A DNA stretch of 64,000 nucleotides from Arthrobacter stackebrandtii (GCF_017876675.1 NZ_JAGIOI010000001.1:4030001-4094000); one strand, 5' to 3'. Shown: positions 37,342 through 46,825, numbered from the stretch's first letter. The notes: generated by a model not told the origin, from the sequence alone. Made by a program: numbers and translations.

Positions 37342-37385
37342 GCAACCTTGCCGGCGTCCGCCCCGGGCCGGCACAGCACCAGGAA

Positions 37386-38450
37386 ATGAGAACCAGCAAT
37401 GAACCCCCACAGCAACGGCTGCGCCTAGAGATGTTCCAGTCCCCGCGCAAGCATTCCCGGATGAAACCCGCTTGGATTGGCGGCCTCGCGCTCCTGGCGG
37501 CCCTGGCCCTGGCGAGCCTGGCGATCGGCAGCCGGGCCATTTCCCCGGCAGAGACCTGGCAGGCACTGACCCACTTTGACCCGGCCCAAAACACGCACCT
37601 TCTGGTCGTTGAGCTGCGGCTCCCTCGTACATTCCTGGCCATGGCAGTCGGTGCGGCACTGGCACTGGCCGGCGCCCTCATGCAGGCGCTGACGCGCAAC
37701 CCGCTGGCCGAGCCGGGCATCCTGGGCATCAATGCCGGAGCCGCCGCAGCCGTGGCCGCAGGGCTCGCATTTCTGGGCGCGACGGGTCCTGGCGAGTACA
37801 TGTGCTTCGGCTTTGCCGGAGCCGCCGCCGCGTCCCTGCTGGTCTACGCACTGGGCAGGGCGCACGACGCCGGCAACAATCCGGTTCGGCTGGTTCTGGC
37901 CGGGGCCGGGCTCAGCGTCATGCTCGGCTCCGTGACCGCAATCATCATCCTTGCCGGCGACGCCCAGCGGCTGCGGAACTTTGTCAGCTGGGCAAGTGGA
38001 TCCCTGCAGGGCCGCGGCTACGATGTGCTGCCGTGGGTGCTCGGTGCCTGCGCCGTGGCCATGGTGCTGGGGCTGTCCACCGCGCGGAGCCTTGACTCAC
38101 TCTCCCTGGGCAACGACCTCGGCAACGCGCTGGGCATCAAGATGCGCACCACATGGCTGCTCGGCACCGGGGCCATACTGCTCCTGGCGGGTGCAGCAAC
38201 GGCAGCGGCCGGACCCATAGGCTTCCTTGGCTTGGCGGCCCCACACATCGCCCGCCTGGTGGTGGGCCCCAACCACAGCAGGCTCCTGCCGTTTTCCATG
38301 CTTCTGGGTGCGCTGCTGCTGCTGGCCGCAGACATCCTGGCCCGGGTGGTGGCCTACCCCGGTGAGATTGGGGCCGGGGTCATGAGTGCTGTGATCGGCG
38401 CGCCGGTGTTCATTGCCTTGGCCCGCCGCCGGAAGCTGGTGCAGCTGTGA
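37386..38450 (+). CDS. Ferric-siderophore ABC permease, FecCD family (first subunit)
   Basis: A membrane subunit (354 residues from the first ATG) with about nine to ten segments. FecCD hallmarks are RLPRTFLAMAVGAALALAGALMQALTRNPLAEPGILGINAGAA and GPIGFLGLAAPHIARLVVGPNH. It pairs with the next gene product as the channel for ferric siderophore import. The start is uncertain: ATG 37386 gives a 30-residue hydrophilic leader, and ATGs at 37431 and 37461 are in frame. Its stop overlaps the next GTG. Confidence 0.92.
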   Translation: MRTSNEPPQQRLRLEMFQSPRKHSRMKPAWIGGLALLAALALASLAIGSRAISPAETWQALTHFDPAQNTHLLVVELRLPRTFLAMAVGAALALAGALMQALTRNPLAEPGILGINAGAAAAVAAGLAFLGATGPGEYMCFGFAGAAAASLLVYALGRAHDAGNNPVRLVLAGAGLSVMLGSVTAIIILAGDAQRLRNFVSWASGSLQGRGYDVLPWVLGACAVAMVLGLSTARSLDSLSLGNDLGNALGIKMRTTWLLGTGAILLLAGAATAAAGPIGFLGLAAPHIARLVVGPNHSRLLPFSMLLGALLLLAADILARVVAYPGEIGAGVMSAVIGAPVFIALARRRKLVQL

Positions 38451-39454
38451 ACGCCCTTCGCCTCCCCGCGGTACCCCGCACCGCCGTGGTGGGAACCGCC
38501 CTGGCCGCGACTACCGCCCTGCTGGGGGTGCTGGCCATGCAGACAGGCACCATCAGCTTCTCCTTCACCGAGGTCATGGCAGCCGTGTTCGGCGTTTCGG
38601 ACAATCCGCAGGCCGGCATGGTCATCCACCGGATCCGCCTGCCGCGCACGGTGACGGCCATCGGCGTCGGACTGTGCCTTGGAGCCGCCGGCGCTACGTT
38701 CCAGTCCATCTCCCGCAACGCCCTGGGCTCGCCGGACATCATCGGCTTCACCACCGGCGCAGCCACGGGCGCCGTGGCCCAGATCATCCTGTTCAACGCC
38801 GGCCCGGCCGCCACCGCCCTGGCCGCCATTGCCGGTGGGCTGCTTGCCGCGGCCGCGGTGTATGCGCTGTCCGTGCGGGGCGGCGTCAGCGGCGGCTACC
38901 GGCTGATCCTGGTGGGGATTGGCATTGGCGCCATGCTCGGTGCCGTCAACACGCTGCTGCTGCTGAAGGGCAATGAGGACTTGGCCCTCCAGGCACAAAT
39001 GTGGCTCTCCGGGTCCCTGGCGGCACGGACGTGGGAGCACGCCGTGCCCGTTGTCATTGCCGTGGTGTTGCTGCTCCCGGTGCTCATGGTGCAGGGCCGG
39101 AGCCTGGGTCTTCTGGAAATGGGCGACGACGTGGCCCGCGCCCTGGGCGTCCGGGTCGAGGCGAGCCGGCTGGCCTCCATGGCGGCCGCCGTCGGGCTGA
39201 CGGCAGTGGCCACGGCCGCGGTGGGGCCCATCGCCTTTGTCGCCCTGGCGGCACCACAGCTCGCAGCGAGGCTGACCCGATCGGTTCAGGTTCCCTTGGG
39301 CACGGGCGCGCTCATGGGTGCCGCCCTCATGGTGGCCTGCGACCTCCTCACCCAAAATCTGCCGATTGCCGTCCACGTGCCCATTGGGCTCATGACCGGC
39401 CTGGTGGGCGGCTGCTACCTGCTGTGGCTGGTCACGCGCAGCCGGAGCATCTGA
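38447..39454 (+). CDS. Ferric-siderophore ABC permease, FecCD family (second subunit)
   Basis: A 335-residue membrane protein, partner of the preceding permease. It has IRLPRTVTAIGVGLCLGAAGATFQSISRNALGSPDIIGFTTGAATGA and GPIAFVALAAPQLAARL, the ATPase-contact loop of the family. The GTG start overlaps the upstream stop by three bases, so the two permeases are likely made in equal amounts. Confidence 0.92.
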   Translation: MNALRLPAVPRTAVVGTALAATTALLGVLAMQTGTISFSFTEVMAAVFGVSDNPQAGMVIHRIRLPRTVTAIGVGLCLGAAGATFQSISRNALGSPDIIGFTTGAATGAVAQIILFNAGPAATALAAIAGGLLAAAAVYALSVRGGVSGGYRLILVGIGIGAMLGAVNTLLLLKGNEDLALQAQMWLSGSLAARTWEHAVPVVIAVVLLLPVLMVQGRSLGLLEMGDDVARALGVRVEASRLASMAAAVGLTAVATAAVGPIAFVALAAPQLAARLTRSVQVPLGTGALMGAALMVACDLLTQNLPIAVHVPIGLMTGLVGGCYLLWLVTRSRSI

Positions 39455-39477
39455 TATACAACACAAGAAGGAAAGCC

Positions 39478-40332
39478 ATGAACACTGCAAGCACGCACCC
39501 CGGCGGCAACGACGTGCTGTCCGGACACGCCCTGGACCTGGGCTACGACGGCCGCCGCATCTCCGAGGGGCTCGACGTTGTCATTCCGCCGGGATCCTTC
39601 ACCGCCATCATTGGGCCCAATGCCTGCGGCAAGTCAACGCTGCTGCGGGCCCTGTCCCGGCTGCTCAAGCCCACGGCGGGCCGGGTGGATTTGGACGGGA
39701 GGGACATCCACAACTACCGCACCCGGGATGTGGCGCGGCGGCTGGCACTGCTGCCGCAGCAGTCCACCGCACCCGACGGCATCACCGTTTCCGACCTCGT
39801 GGCGCGCGGACGCTTCCCGCACCAGGGCGTGCTGCGGCAGTTCTCCGATGTGGACAAGGCCAAGGTGGCTGAGGCAATGGCCGCCACAGGGGTCGCCGAG
39901 TTGGCGGACCGTGCCGTGGGCGAACTCTCCGGCGGGCAGCGACAGCGCGTGTGGCTTGCCCTGGCACTGGCCCAGGACACCCCGGTGCTGCTGCTGGATG
40001 AGCCCACCACCTTCCTGGACATAGCCCACCAGCTGGAGGTGCTGCGCCTGTGCCGGCGGCTCCACCTCACAGGCAAATACACGCTGGTCACCGTGCTGCA
40101 CGACCTCTCACTCGCCTTCCGTTTTGCCGACCACGTGATCGCCATGAAGGACGGACGCATCGTCGCCCAGGGCCCGCCGGCCCGGATCGCCACGCCGGAC
40201 ATCATGCGGGAGGTCTACGGCATCGAGTCAGTTGTCATCACCGACCCCGCCACGGGCGGACCCCTGGTGGTTCCACTGGAGCCCGACGGCGTGTCCCCGG
40301 CGGCGCCCGATTCAGTGCGGGTGCCGGCGTGA
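39478..40332 (+). CDS. Ferric-siderophore ABC transporter ATPase (FepC type)
   Basis: A 284-residue ABC ATPase. Walker A GPNACGKST (~47), Q-loop LLPQQ, the ABC signature LSGGQRQRVWLALALAQ (~150), Walker B LLLDEPTTFLDI (~170) and the H-loop VLHDLS (~205) are all intact. It follows the second permease by 23 bp with AGAAGGAAAG as ribosome-binding site. With the two permeases and the lipoprotein encoded at 19.5 kb it forms a complete importer. Confidence 0.95.
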   Translation: MNTASTHPGGNDVLSGHALDLGYDGRRISEGLDVVIPPGSFTAIIGPNACGKSTLLRALSRLLKPTAGRVDLDGRDIHNYRTRDVARRLALLPQQSTAPDGITVSDLVARGRFPHQGVLRQFSDVDKAKVAEAMAATGVAELADRAVGELSGGQRQRVWLALALAQDTPVLLLDEPTTFLDIAHQLEVLRLCRRLHLTGKYTLVTVLHDLSLAFRFADHVIAMKDGRIVAQGPPARIATPDIMREVYGIESVVITDPATGGPLVVPLEPDGVSPAAPDSVRVPA

Positions 40333-41645
40333 ACGGGCTGCACGGTTCACGTACCGAAGCTTTTCCGGCCCCGAAGGACCCCGTGGCAGGCGAGGCCCCG
40401 GCAATTCCAGTGCTTCGCGGTCACTTCGCCGCCCGCTGGAATGCTTGGGGCGCCGGGCGGCAGGAGGCGTTCCTGGCCCGGCTCCTCGCCGGCGACGGCG
40501 GCAGCTTCCCCTTGGTGGAGCCATCCCCGGACGGGCGGGCGGACCTCCGGGCCGTCACCTTCCTGCACGTGGCCCCGGATGCCACCGCCGTGATCCTCTC
40601 CGCCAATGCCCTGGTGGACCACAGGAACACGGCGGCCAGCGAGTTTGAACGCCATCAAGGCACCGGGCTGTGGGTGCTGACGTACCTGATGCCCGCGGAC
40701 TGGGAATGCGGCTACCGGATCACCGTCCACCGCGGCCCCGGGCAAGCACCCTGGCAGGCCGCCACCATGCGCCGGGCCATCCGCATGGCTGCCGACGCCG
40801 GCGGCCCGGACCCGCTCAACCCCGTGCTGGGTGCGGGGATGAACGGCGGGGCCATGTCCGTGGTCCGGCTTCCCGGAGCCCCGGCCGCCCCCTGGCTGGC
40901 CGCCGCGCGCGTGGATCCGGTCGCCACCTCTCCCGTCATGGGCGGCGTGCTGGCAGGAGGTTCGACCAGCGCCGCCTCGGAGGGACTGGCGGAACTGCAG
41001 CTGGTGGACTCAGGCAACGGGCGCCTGCGCACCGTGTGGATATATTCACCAGCTCCCGGCAGCACCGCGGGACCCACTCCCCTGCTCATCCTCCATGACG
41101 GGCAGGTCTGGGCGAAGCACCTCAACCTCAAGGCAACCCTGGACGCAGCGGTGAGGGACGGCGTCGTGCCTGCCCTGCACGTGGCCATGGTGGATTCATT
41201 CGACGGGGCCACCCGGTCCCAGGAACTCAGCGGGCCAGTGGGCACCGTGGACTTCGTGGCAGAGGATCTGCTGCCGGTGCTGCGCCGAACCCTGCCGGTG
41301 CGCACGGATGCGGCTGGAACCATTGTGTCTGGGGCGAGCTACGGCGGCCTTGCGTCGCTGTGGCAGGTGGCGCGGCATCCGGATTTGGTGGGCGTGGCAC
41401 TGGCGCAGTCGCCCTCGCTGTGGCGCTACGACCTGGCCGAGCCGCTGGCCCGGGTGGCGGACCGTGTGGTGCTGCGGCTGCAGGCGGGCATTTATGAGGC
41501 GGAAATCCATGCCACCTCGATGCAGCTGCTGGCGGACCTGGTGCCGCTGGGTGCGGACATTTCCCTGTGTTCGGTCACCGGCGGGCACGACTGGTCGTGG
41601 TGGAACCCCTGGCTCATCCACGGGCTCGCTGATTTGCTGGGCTGA
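40329..41645 (+). CDS. Enterochelin-esterase-like hydrolase (Fes family)
   Basis: A 438-residue alpha/beta hydrolase. An N-terminal Fes-type domain (~30-210; VTFLHVAPDATAVILSANALVDHR, LWVLTYLMPADWECGYRIT) precedes a catalytic esterase-D-like domain with the nucleophile elbow GASYGG (~337), the acid region and the terminal His in TGGHDWSWWNPWL. Fes enzymes hydrolyse the serine-ester backbone of enterobactin-type siderophores to free iron in the cytoplasm, which fits the serine-activating module of the NRPS. It starts at GTG 40329, overlapping the ATPase stop (GTGA). Confidence 0.9.
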   Translation: MNGLHGSRTEAFPAPKDPVAGEAPAIPVLRGHFAARWNAWGAGRQEAFLARLLAGDGGSFPLVEPSPDGRADLRAVTFLHVAPDATAVILSANALVDHRNTAASEFERHQGTGLWVLTYLMPADWECGYRITVHRGPGQAPWQAATMRRAIRMAADAGGPDPLNPVLGAGMNGGAMSVVRLPGAPAAPWLAAARVDPVATSPVMGGVLAGGSTSAASEGLAELQLVDSGNGRLRTVWIYSPAPGSTAGPTPLLILHDGQVWAKHLNLKATLDAAVRDGVVPALHVAMVDSFDGATRSQELSGPVGTVDFVAEDLLPVLRRTLPVRTDAAGTIVSGASYGGLASLWQVARHPDLVGVALAQSPSLWRYDLAEPLARVADRVVLRLQAGIYEAEIHATSMQLLADLVPLGADISLCSVTGGHDWSWWNPWLIHGLADLLG

Positions 41646-41885
41646 GGCCCCAGCGCTACCAGCGGTGCCCAATGTGGTGCAGGGCGCGGACCATGTGGCT
41701 GACCGCCTGGGGCATGTGGGCCGCATCCGTGGCGGCAACGTGGACGGGGCCCTGCCCATCACCGACACTGCAGCAATATACGGGTCCACCAGTTCCTGCG
41801 CCCCTATGGGGTTCATCATTCGAGACACGGAAGCATCAGGTGCAACTCCTCGAGTTGCGGGGCATCCACACACAGGAGGTTGCTG

Positions 41886-43355
41886 TTAGAGAAGCGGCAG
41901 GACCGACTGGTAACCGTCGTCGATCACGGTGCTCTCAAGGTCGAAGACCTTGGTTGTGGCCTTGGCGCCGTATTGCGGCCAGCCCGGATCGGCCTCGGCC
42001 AGGAAGCGGCTGGCGTCGGCGTGCAGCTCGTCGGCGATCTTCTGCGGCGGGGCGTCGCCGGCCAGTGCGCCGATGGCGCCCTTGTCCAGGACGTCGAAGA
42101 AGAACGGGACGTCTATGCAGTGGATCGCGTAGCCAAACACCGGCGAACGCCAGGAGAAGCGGTACACCCAGGTGGGTGCATCGCCGCGGGCCTCGAGGAA
42201 CTTCACAATGAAGGTGCGGAAAATGGAGTCCGTCAGGAACCGGCCGGCAATGGCACCGGAGCCTCCTGGCACCACATCCTGGTTGGCGGCCAGGTAGCGG
42301 GCACGCCGCTCACCCTTCATGCCCAGGCCGCCTAGCAGGAAGCCGGTGGGAATGAACTTTACGATCTTTTTCATCATGGCAAAGATCATGGAGAATTCAT
42401 CGTCTGCGGAGCCGATGACCAGGGGGATGTGTGAGCCGATGCCGGAACGGATGGAGTCGATCGTGGGTTGGGTGATGAGAACACCATCCATAACGGGCCC
42501 CAGGATCAATCCGTCCGTTGCCAGCGACTGCAACGCCTTCAGCGGCATGCCCTTGGGCATGATCGCCTTTTTCTGCAACGCCAGAAGCTTCTCCTCCGGC
42601 ACCAACTCGAAGCCCGCGCGTGTTGGCGCCACCCCCGCCGTCTTTGCAAATTTCAGGGCAAAGTCGCGGGCCTTGTCCACGGGGACGTCCGCTGCCACAC
42701 CGGACATGCAGTACACACCCTGGAACAGGTGGTGCGCTTTTTCCATGCCCAGCAGGGTCAAGACGGCACCTCCGCCGGCGGACTGGCCGGCAATGGTGAC
42801 ACGGCCCGGATCGCCGCCGAAGGAGGCAATGTTCTCCTGCACCCATTCAAGGGCCAACAGCCAGTCCATGACGCCGCGGTTGTGCGGAGCACCTTCCACC
42901 CAGCCGAATCCTTCAAAGCCCAGACGGTATGAGATCACCACTGTCACGGCTCCATCGCGGGCGAAGGCGGTGCCGTCGTACCAAGTGCTGGCCGGGGAAC
43001 CCGAGGTGAAGCCGCCTCCGTGAATATAGACCAGTACGGGCAGGCTGGCATCGGCGCCGGGCGACGGTGTGAACACGTTGACGTTCAGCGTGGACTCGCC
43101 CTCAACGGATGGCTCCGGAATCAGCGTGATGCCATTGTCGCCTCGCTGCGGGGTGGCCCCCATGACCAGGGCGTCACGGACACCTTCCCACGGCTCGTGC
43201 GGCACGGGTGCAGCGAAACGCAAGGGACCCACGGGTGGCTGGGCAAAGGGAATGCCTAAGAAGACAGCGCAATTGTTGCGCCAGGCACCCTTGACGAGCC
43301 CCGCCGTCGTACTCGCCTGAACGAAGGACCTAACACGCTGGTCCGCGGCGCTCAC
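41886..43355 (-). CDS. Carboxylesterase / lipase (type B family)
   Basis: A 489-residue serine hydrolase. Type-B landmarks are FLGIPFAQPPVGPLRFAAPVP (~32), YIHGGGFTSGS (oxyanion hole, ~112), the nucleophile elbow GQSAGG (~197), the Glu region SADDEF and the His of YAIHCIDVPFFFDV (~415). The triad appears complete. No signal peptide. It starts at GTG 43355, overlapping the stop of the GH3 gene upstream, so the two are co-translated; deacylation of plant-derived sugars or glycosides is a reasonable but unproven role. Confidence 0.9.
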   Translation of the reverse strand: MSAADQRVRSFVQASTTAGLVKGAWRNNCAVFLGIPFAQPPVGPLRFAAPVPHEPWEGVRDALVMGATPQRGDNGITLIPEPSVEGESTLNVNVFTPSPGADASLPVLVYIHGGGFTSGSPASTWYDGTAFARDGAVTVVISYRLGFEGFGWVEGAPHNRGVMDWLLALEWVQENIASFGGDPGRVTIAGQSAGGGAVLTLLGMEKAHHLFQGVYCMSGVAADVPVDKARDFALKFAKTAGVAPTRAGFELVPEEKLLALQKKAIMPKGMPLKALQSLATDGLILGPVMDGVLITQPTIDSIRSGIGSHIPLVIGSADDEFSMIFAMMKKIVKFIPTGFLLGGLGMKGERRARYLAANQDVVPGGSGAIAGRFLTDSIFRTFIVKFLEARGDAPTWVYRFSWRSPVFGYAIHCIDVPFFFDVLDKGAIGALAGDAPPQKIADELHADASRFLAEADPGWPQYGAKATTKVFDLESTVIDDGYQSVLPLL

Positions 43356-45130
43356 AGCGCAATCCCGTGGCCGAAGGGAAACAGCGGGGCTGCGGTGTCA
43401 AAGGGCATGTCTGGCCTGCTTTCTACTACGGCATTCATACTTGAGGGCAGCTCAAAGGGGAGCTTGCCGCGTGCATGGCTGGCTCCGAAAAGGACGTCCA
43501 GGACGGCTTCGTCAGAGGCGCCGAAATCGACCATGAGCGCGGCTGCCATGTCGGCGAACGGCGTGAGGATGGCAGGCCGGTCCAGGTAGATCTCCAGGAC
43601 AGTTGGGACCTTGGCGCAGAGTGCGTTGATACGGTCCACCTCGTCCTGCGGATACGCGAGCGAGCCCTGGTGGAAGAAGCTCTCAAACATGCCGGGGCGG
43701 GGTTCAAAGGGTGCCTGCAAGCGGAGCAGGGCGACGTCGGCCTGCTCCGGTGTTGCCACCACCTCGCCGTAGGCTGCGGCTGCTTCGGGTGCAAACCCTT
43801 CCACGTAGACCTTGATGTTCCTGGCCAGCGGCAGGACGTTGTTGTTGGTGAGGAGCGTGAGCGCCTCGCGCTGCGCCTGCTCCCCCGCGGCGCGGAACTC
43901 GTCATTGCCGACGATCCGGCCGGCGGCTTCTTCATCCACCATGGGTTTGTCGAACAAGCCCAGCACGAACTTTTCGCGCAGGAGGCGGCGGGCGGATTCG
44001 TCCATGCGCTGCTCGGTAAGACGGCCTTCGCGGACCAGTTGGACCAGGAGTTCGGGGATGTTTTCCCCGCCAAACTGGTCCACACCGGCGTCAATCACCT
44101 TGGCCATGCGGTCCTTCACGGACAGGTGTTCAACGCCCCAGGCACGGGCCGGGAAGGGCTCGCCCATCATGACAGCGTCGCTGAGCAGGCCCCAGTCGGT
44201 GCAGACAATGCCGTCGAAGCCATAGCGTTCGCGAGCCAAGCCGGTGATGACCGATTTGTTGAAGCCGAAGCCGACCTCTTCATACTCGGTGCCTACGGGC
44301 ATCCCGTAGTACGGCATGAGTTGGCTGGTGCCAGCCTCGAAGGCGTCCTCAAAGGGCTTGAGATGGTACTCAAAGTTGCCACCCGGGTAGACCTGTTCGC
44401 GGCCGTGGGCAAAGTGGGGGTCTTCGCCGTCCTTCTGGGGACCGCCTCCGGGGAAGTGCTTGGTCATGGTGGCCACGGAATCGGGGCCAAGTTTCTCGCC
44501 CTGGAAGCCGCGGATGTAGGCGGCGCCGAGCCTGCCCGTCAGTTCAGCATCTTCGCCGAAGGTGCCGTTCTGGCGTCCCCAGCGCGGCTCGGTGGCGAGG
44601 TCGATCTGCGGGTGCAGTGCCACGCGAAGTCCGACGGCGGCGTACTCCTGGCGGGCGATGTCACCAAACTTCTCAGTGGTTTCTTCATCACCCAGGGCGC
44701 CGAAGCCGAGGGTTTCCGGCCACTGCGAGAACGGTCCGGCCAGCATTGAGGCGCCGGGATTCATGGAGAAGTGGTGGCGCGGATCGGTGGAGAGCGTGAC
44801 GGGGATGCCCAGGCGGGTGCTGGCTGCAACTTCTTGCACGGCGTTGTGCCAAGCGGCGAGCTCTTGGCCGGACGGTGCGGAGCCGAGGACGTTGAAGTGG
44901 GTCATGCCCTGTTTGAGGATCATGTCCGTGGTGCTGGGAACGTCAAACATTCCGTCCACAACGTCAACGCCGCCGTTGCTGCCGGGCATGATCATGGTGT
45001 GGAAAAACAGTCCCGCCTTGTCCTCAAGAGTCATCTGCTGCAGGAGGTTTTCGACCCGTTCTGCAACAGGCAGGGAAGCGTCCCGGAAGCTGGTGTCGAC
45101 GGACTTGGCCTGCGGATCTACATTGTTCAC
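43352..45130 (-). CDS. Glycoside hydrolase family 3 enzyme (cytoplasmic)
   Basis: A 592-residue GH3 protein. The N-terminal barrel shows LATEPRWGRQNGTFGEDAELTG (~175), TKHFPGGGPQKDGEDPHFAHG (~225) and the nucleophile Asp in IVCTDWGLL (~315). The C-terminal alpha/beta sandwich ends at SHARGKLPFELP; there is no fibronectin-like third domain and no signal peptide. Beta-glucosidase, beta-xylosidase or related activity cannot be separated from sequence. It lies divergent from a TetR regulator, whose operator may sit in the 95-bp gap. Confidence 0.9.
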   Translation of the reverse strand: MNNVDPQAKSVDTSFRDASLPVAERVENLLQQMTLEDKAGLFFHTMIMPGSNGGVDVVDGMFDVPSTTDMILKQGMTHFNVLGSAPSGQELAAWHNAVQEVAASTRLGIPVTLSTDPRHHFSMNPGASMLAGPFSQWPETLGFGALGDEETTEKFGDIARQEYAAVGLRVALHPQIDLATEPRWGRQNGTFGEDAELTGRLGAAYIRGFQGEKLGPDSVATMTKHFPGGGPQKDGEDPHFAHGREQVYPGGNFEYHLKPFEDAFEAGTSQLMPYYGMPVGTEYEEVGFGFNKSVITGLARERYGFDGIVCTDWGLLSDAVMMGEPFPARAWGVEHLSVKDRMAKVIDAGVDQFGGENIPELLVQLVREGRLTEQRMDESARRLLREKFVLGLFDKPMVDEEAAGRIVGNDEFRAAGEQAQREALTLLTNNNVLPLARNIKVYVEGFAPEAAAAYGEVVATPEQADVALLRLQAPFEPRPGMFESFFHQGSLAYPQDEVDRINALCAKVPTVLEIYLDRPAILTPFADMAAALMVDFGASDEAVLDVLFGASHARGKLPFELPSSMNAVVESRPDMPFDTAAPLFPFGHGIAL

Positions 45131-45156
45131 GCGTGCTCCTACTTAGTGGATATTTC

Positions 45157-45179
45157 AAAACAGTATCCCGCTCAGTTTT
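45157..45179. promoter_or_regulatory. Candidate TetR operator between GH3 and tetR
   Basis: An imperfect 23-bp palindrome with AAAAC at one end and GTTTT at the other lies midway between the divergent GH3 and TetR genes. Arms match at six of eleven paired positions, so this is a weak but well-placed candidate. Confidence 0.35.
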
Positions 45180-45225
45180 CGCAGTCAAGAGGTGGGCAGA
45201 ACTCGCTTTGGCTTATGCTGGCAAG

Positions 45226-45807
45226 ATGGCTGCACGAGGATCCTACGCAAAAGGCATCGCCAAGCGCGATGAAATTCTAACCACCGCCCTGAGGGTCATT
45301 GCCGAAAGGGGCTACCGCAAGACTTCTCTTCGTGAATTGGCAACTGCGGTGGGGCTGAGCCAAACCGGACTTCTGCATTACTTTGGCACCAAGGAAGACC
45401 TCTTCATCGAGGTCTTGCGCCGACGCGATGAGGTGGATATGGACGCCTACGGTGTTCAGCTGAACCACAACGACGTGATCCGGGGAATTCTGGATGTTGT
45501 CCGGCACAACACCGACGTGCCCGGCCTGATGCACCTTTACACCCAGTTCTCTGCCGAGGCCAGTGAGGAAACCCATCCAGCGCACGGCTACTTCCAGGAG
45601 CGCACAGCTTTCTTCCAGCAGACGGTTGCCGACGCCATCAAGGCCCAACAGGCCGCCGGAGAACTGCCAGGTTCCCTTGATGCTGCGCATATTGCACTGA
45701 TGCTGCAGGCTTCCATCGACGGGCTGCAGAGCCAGTGGCTGATGGACAACTCACTGGACATGGCCGCGCATCTGTCCCGATTGTGGGACGCCCTGGTCCG
45801 CGCCTGA
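45226..45807 (+). CDS. TetR/AcrR-family transcriptional regulator
   Basis: A 193-residue regulator. Residues ~12-58 are the TetR HTH (KRDEILTTALRVIAERGYRKTSLRELATAVGLSQTGLLHYFGTKEDLFIEVLRRRDE). The C-terminal helical domain, with two Met/Gln-rich helices near 160-185, would bind an inducer. The ATG at 45226 sets the HTH at the normal distance from the start, although its ribosome-binding site is weak. Its target is probably the adjacent GH3-esterase pair. Confidence 0.88.
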   Translation: MAARGSYAKGIAKRDEILTTALRVIAERGYRKTSLRELATAVGLSQTGLLHYFGTKEDLFIEVLRRRDEVDMDAYGVQLNHNDVIRGILDVVRHNTDVPGLMHLYTQFSAEASEETHPAHGYFQERTAFFQQTVADAIKAQQAAGELPGSLDAAHIALMLQASIDGLQSQWLMDNSLDMAAHLSRLWDALVRA

Positions 45808-45884
45808 CGCCAAGGAAACCGGCTTCGCCGGCATGTGGGCCTGGTGGCGGCCTCGCGGCTTGGCCGGCCCTCCACGTGCGGGAG

Positions 45885-46721
45885 TCATTCGCCTTGGGCG
45901 GTGATCGTCGCCAGGGCCTGCCGCACCCAATCAAGCATCAGCTCGGGGCGGTGAAGCACCATGCTCCCCGTAACCCGCAGACAGGGCAGGCCCTCGATGA
46001 GCATCATGTTGTTGCGGACCATGTCCTTTACCCACCCGTCCTGAGTGTCGTGAAAATTGACCCCGTCCGTTTCCAAGCCGAGCAGCCCCTCAATCAACAT
46101 GTCGACATCCCCCATGCCCTTGACGCGATACTGGCACTGCACGTTATACCCCTCTTGACGTAGGTAATAGCGGGCCATGGTCTCAATGATGGACATCGAC
46201 TGAGGGTCGATCATGTCGATGATGGCTCGCGCCTTTGCGTCCTTCCTGCCGCTGAAGGCTGCTCGCAGCTGGGGGATGGTGCATTGCTTCAGGACCACTG
46301 CGGATTCCAGGACCGCCAGCGCCTCCATTTCGCTGCCACAATGGACACATTGGCGCAGGATGTCTATCAATGTCTGTGGTCCACTGACCCTGTGGACCAC
46401 GCACCCTGGCACCGGGCGTCCATGCGCGGCAGCAACATGCGTGATCTTGGGCTCCTCGATGACCCACAGGCCAATCTGGGCCGCCTTGCTGAAGCATGTG
46501 CGTCTCGCCTGATGCTGAGCAAGGCGCACATCGAGGGGGTCCGCTCCGGGGAGAGCGTAGTAGCCGCGACCGACCTTGCGAACAGCCCCCGCATCTTCGG
46601 CCTGTTTGAGCTGCCATTCAGTGCAGCCCCGACTGAGCAGGTCTTTTCTTCGCGCAACCTTTCCAAGGCGCTCAATTTCCGCCACGACGGGCGGGCTCTT
46701 TCGTTCAATTTGAGTTGTCAT
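45885..46721 (-). CDS. AbiEi-type domain protein with C-terminal DUF559/Vsr-like nuclease fold
   Basis: A 278-residue protein. The first ~100 residues (LGKVARRKDLLSRGCTEWQLKQAEDAGAVRKVGRGYYALPG) resemble the winged-helix AbiEi antitoxin domain. Residues ~190-278 contain GDVDMLIEGLLGLETDGVNFHDT, the Asp...Glu-X-Asp pattern of the DUF559/Vsr-like PD-(D/E)XK fold. In actinobacteria such two-part proteins are frequent and usually solitary. No AbiEii-type toxin partner is adjacent, so a type IV toxin-antitoxin role is not supported here. The +1 neighbour is a repeated non-coding region. Confidence 0.75.
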   Translation of the reverse strand: MTTQIERKSPPVVAEIERLGKVARRKDLLSRGCTEWQLKQAEDAGAVRKVGRGYYALPGADPLDVRLAQHQARRTCFSKAAQIGLWVIEEPKITHVAAAHGRPVPGCVVHRVSGPQTLIDILRQCVHCGSEMEALAVLESAVVLKQCTIPQLRAAFSGRKDAKARAIIDMIDPQSMSIIETMARYYLRQEGYNVQCQYRVKGMGDVDMLIEGLLGLETDGVNFHDTQDGWVKDMVRNNMMLIEGLPCLRVTGSMVLHRPELMLDWVRQALATITAQGE

Positions 46722-46825
46722 GCGACCAATGGTTCCGCTGCAGCAGGTGGCGCGACAGCCCCCTGGGCACGATTGTGGATGGAAGTCAGCAAGGCTCCCC
46801 CTGTGGAGGAATCAAAGGCTTCTTA

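Larger units (their letters stand above)
36927..37385. other. Divergent promoter region of the two siderophore operons
   Basis: This 459-bp gap separates the biosynthesis operon (minus) from the uptake operon (plus). It contains one IdeR-like box near each gene start (36986-37004 and 37323-37341). The central ~300 bp has no gene, hairpin terminator or RNA gene that I recognise. Confidence 0.8.

Noticed and set aside
41646-41885. A small gene in the gap between the Fes-type esterase and the carboxylesterase
   Set aside because: No frame has a ribosome-binding site plus credible composition. The only structure seen is a 7-bp hairpin (GCAACTC/GAGTTGC) at 41842-41858 without a T-run.
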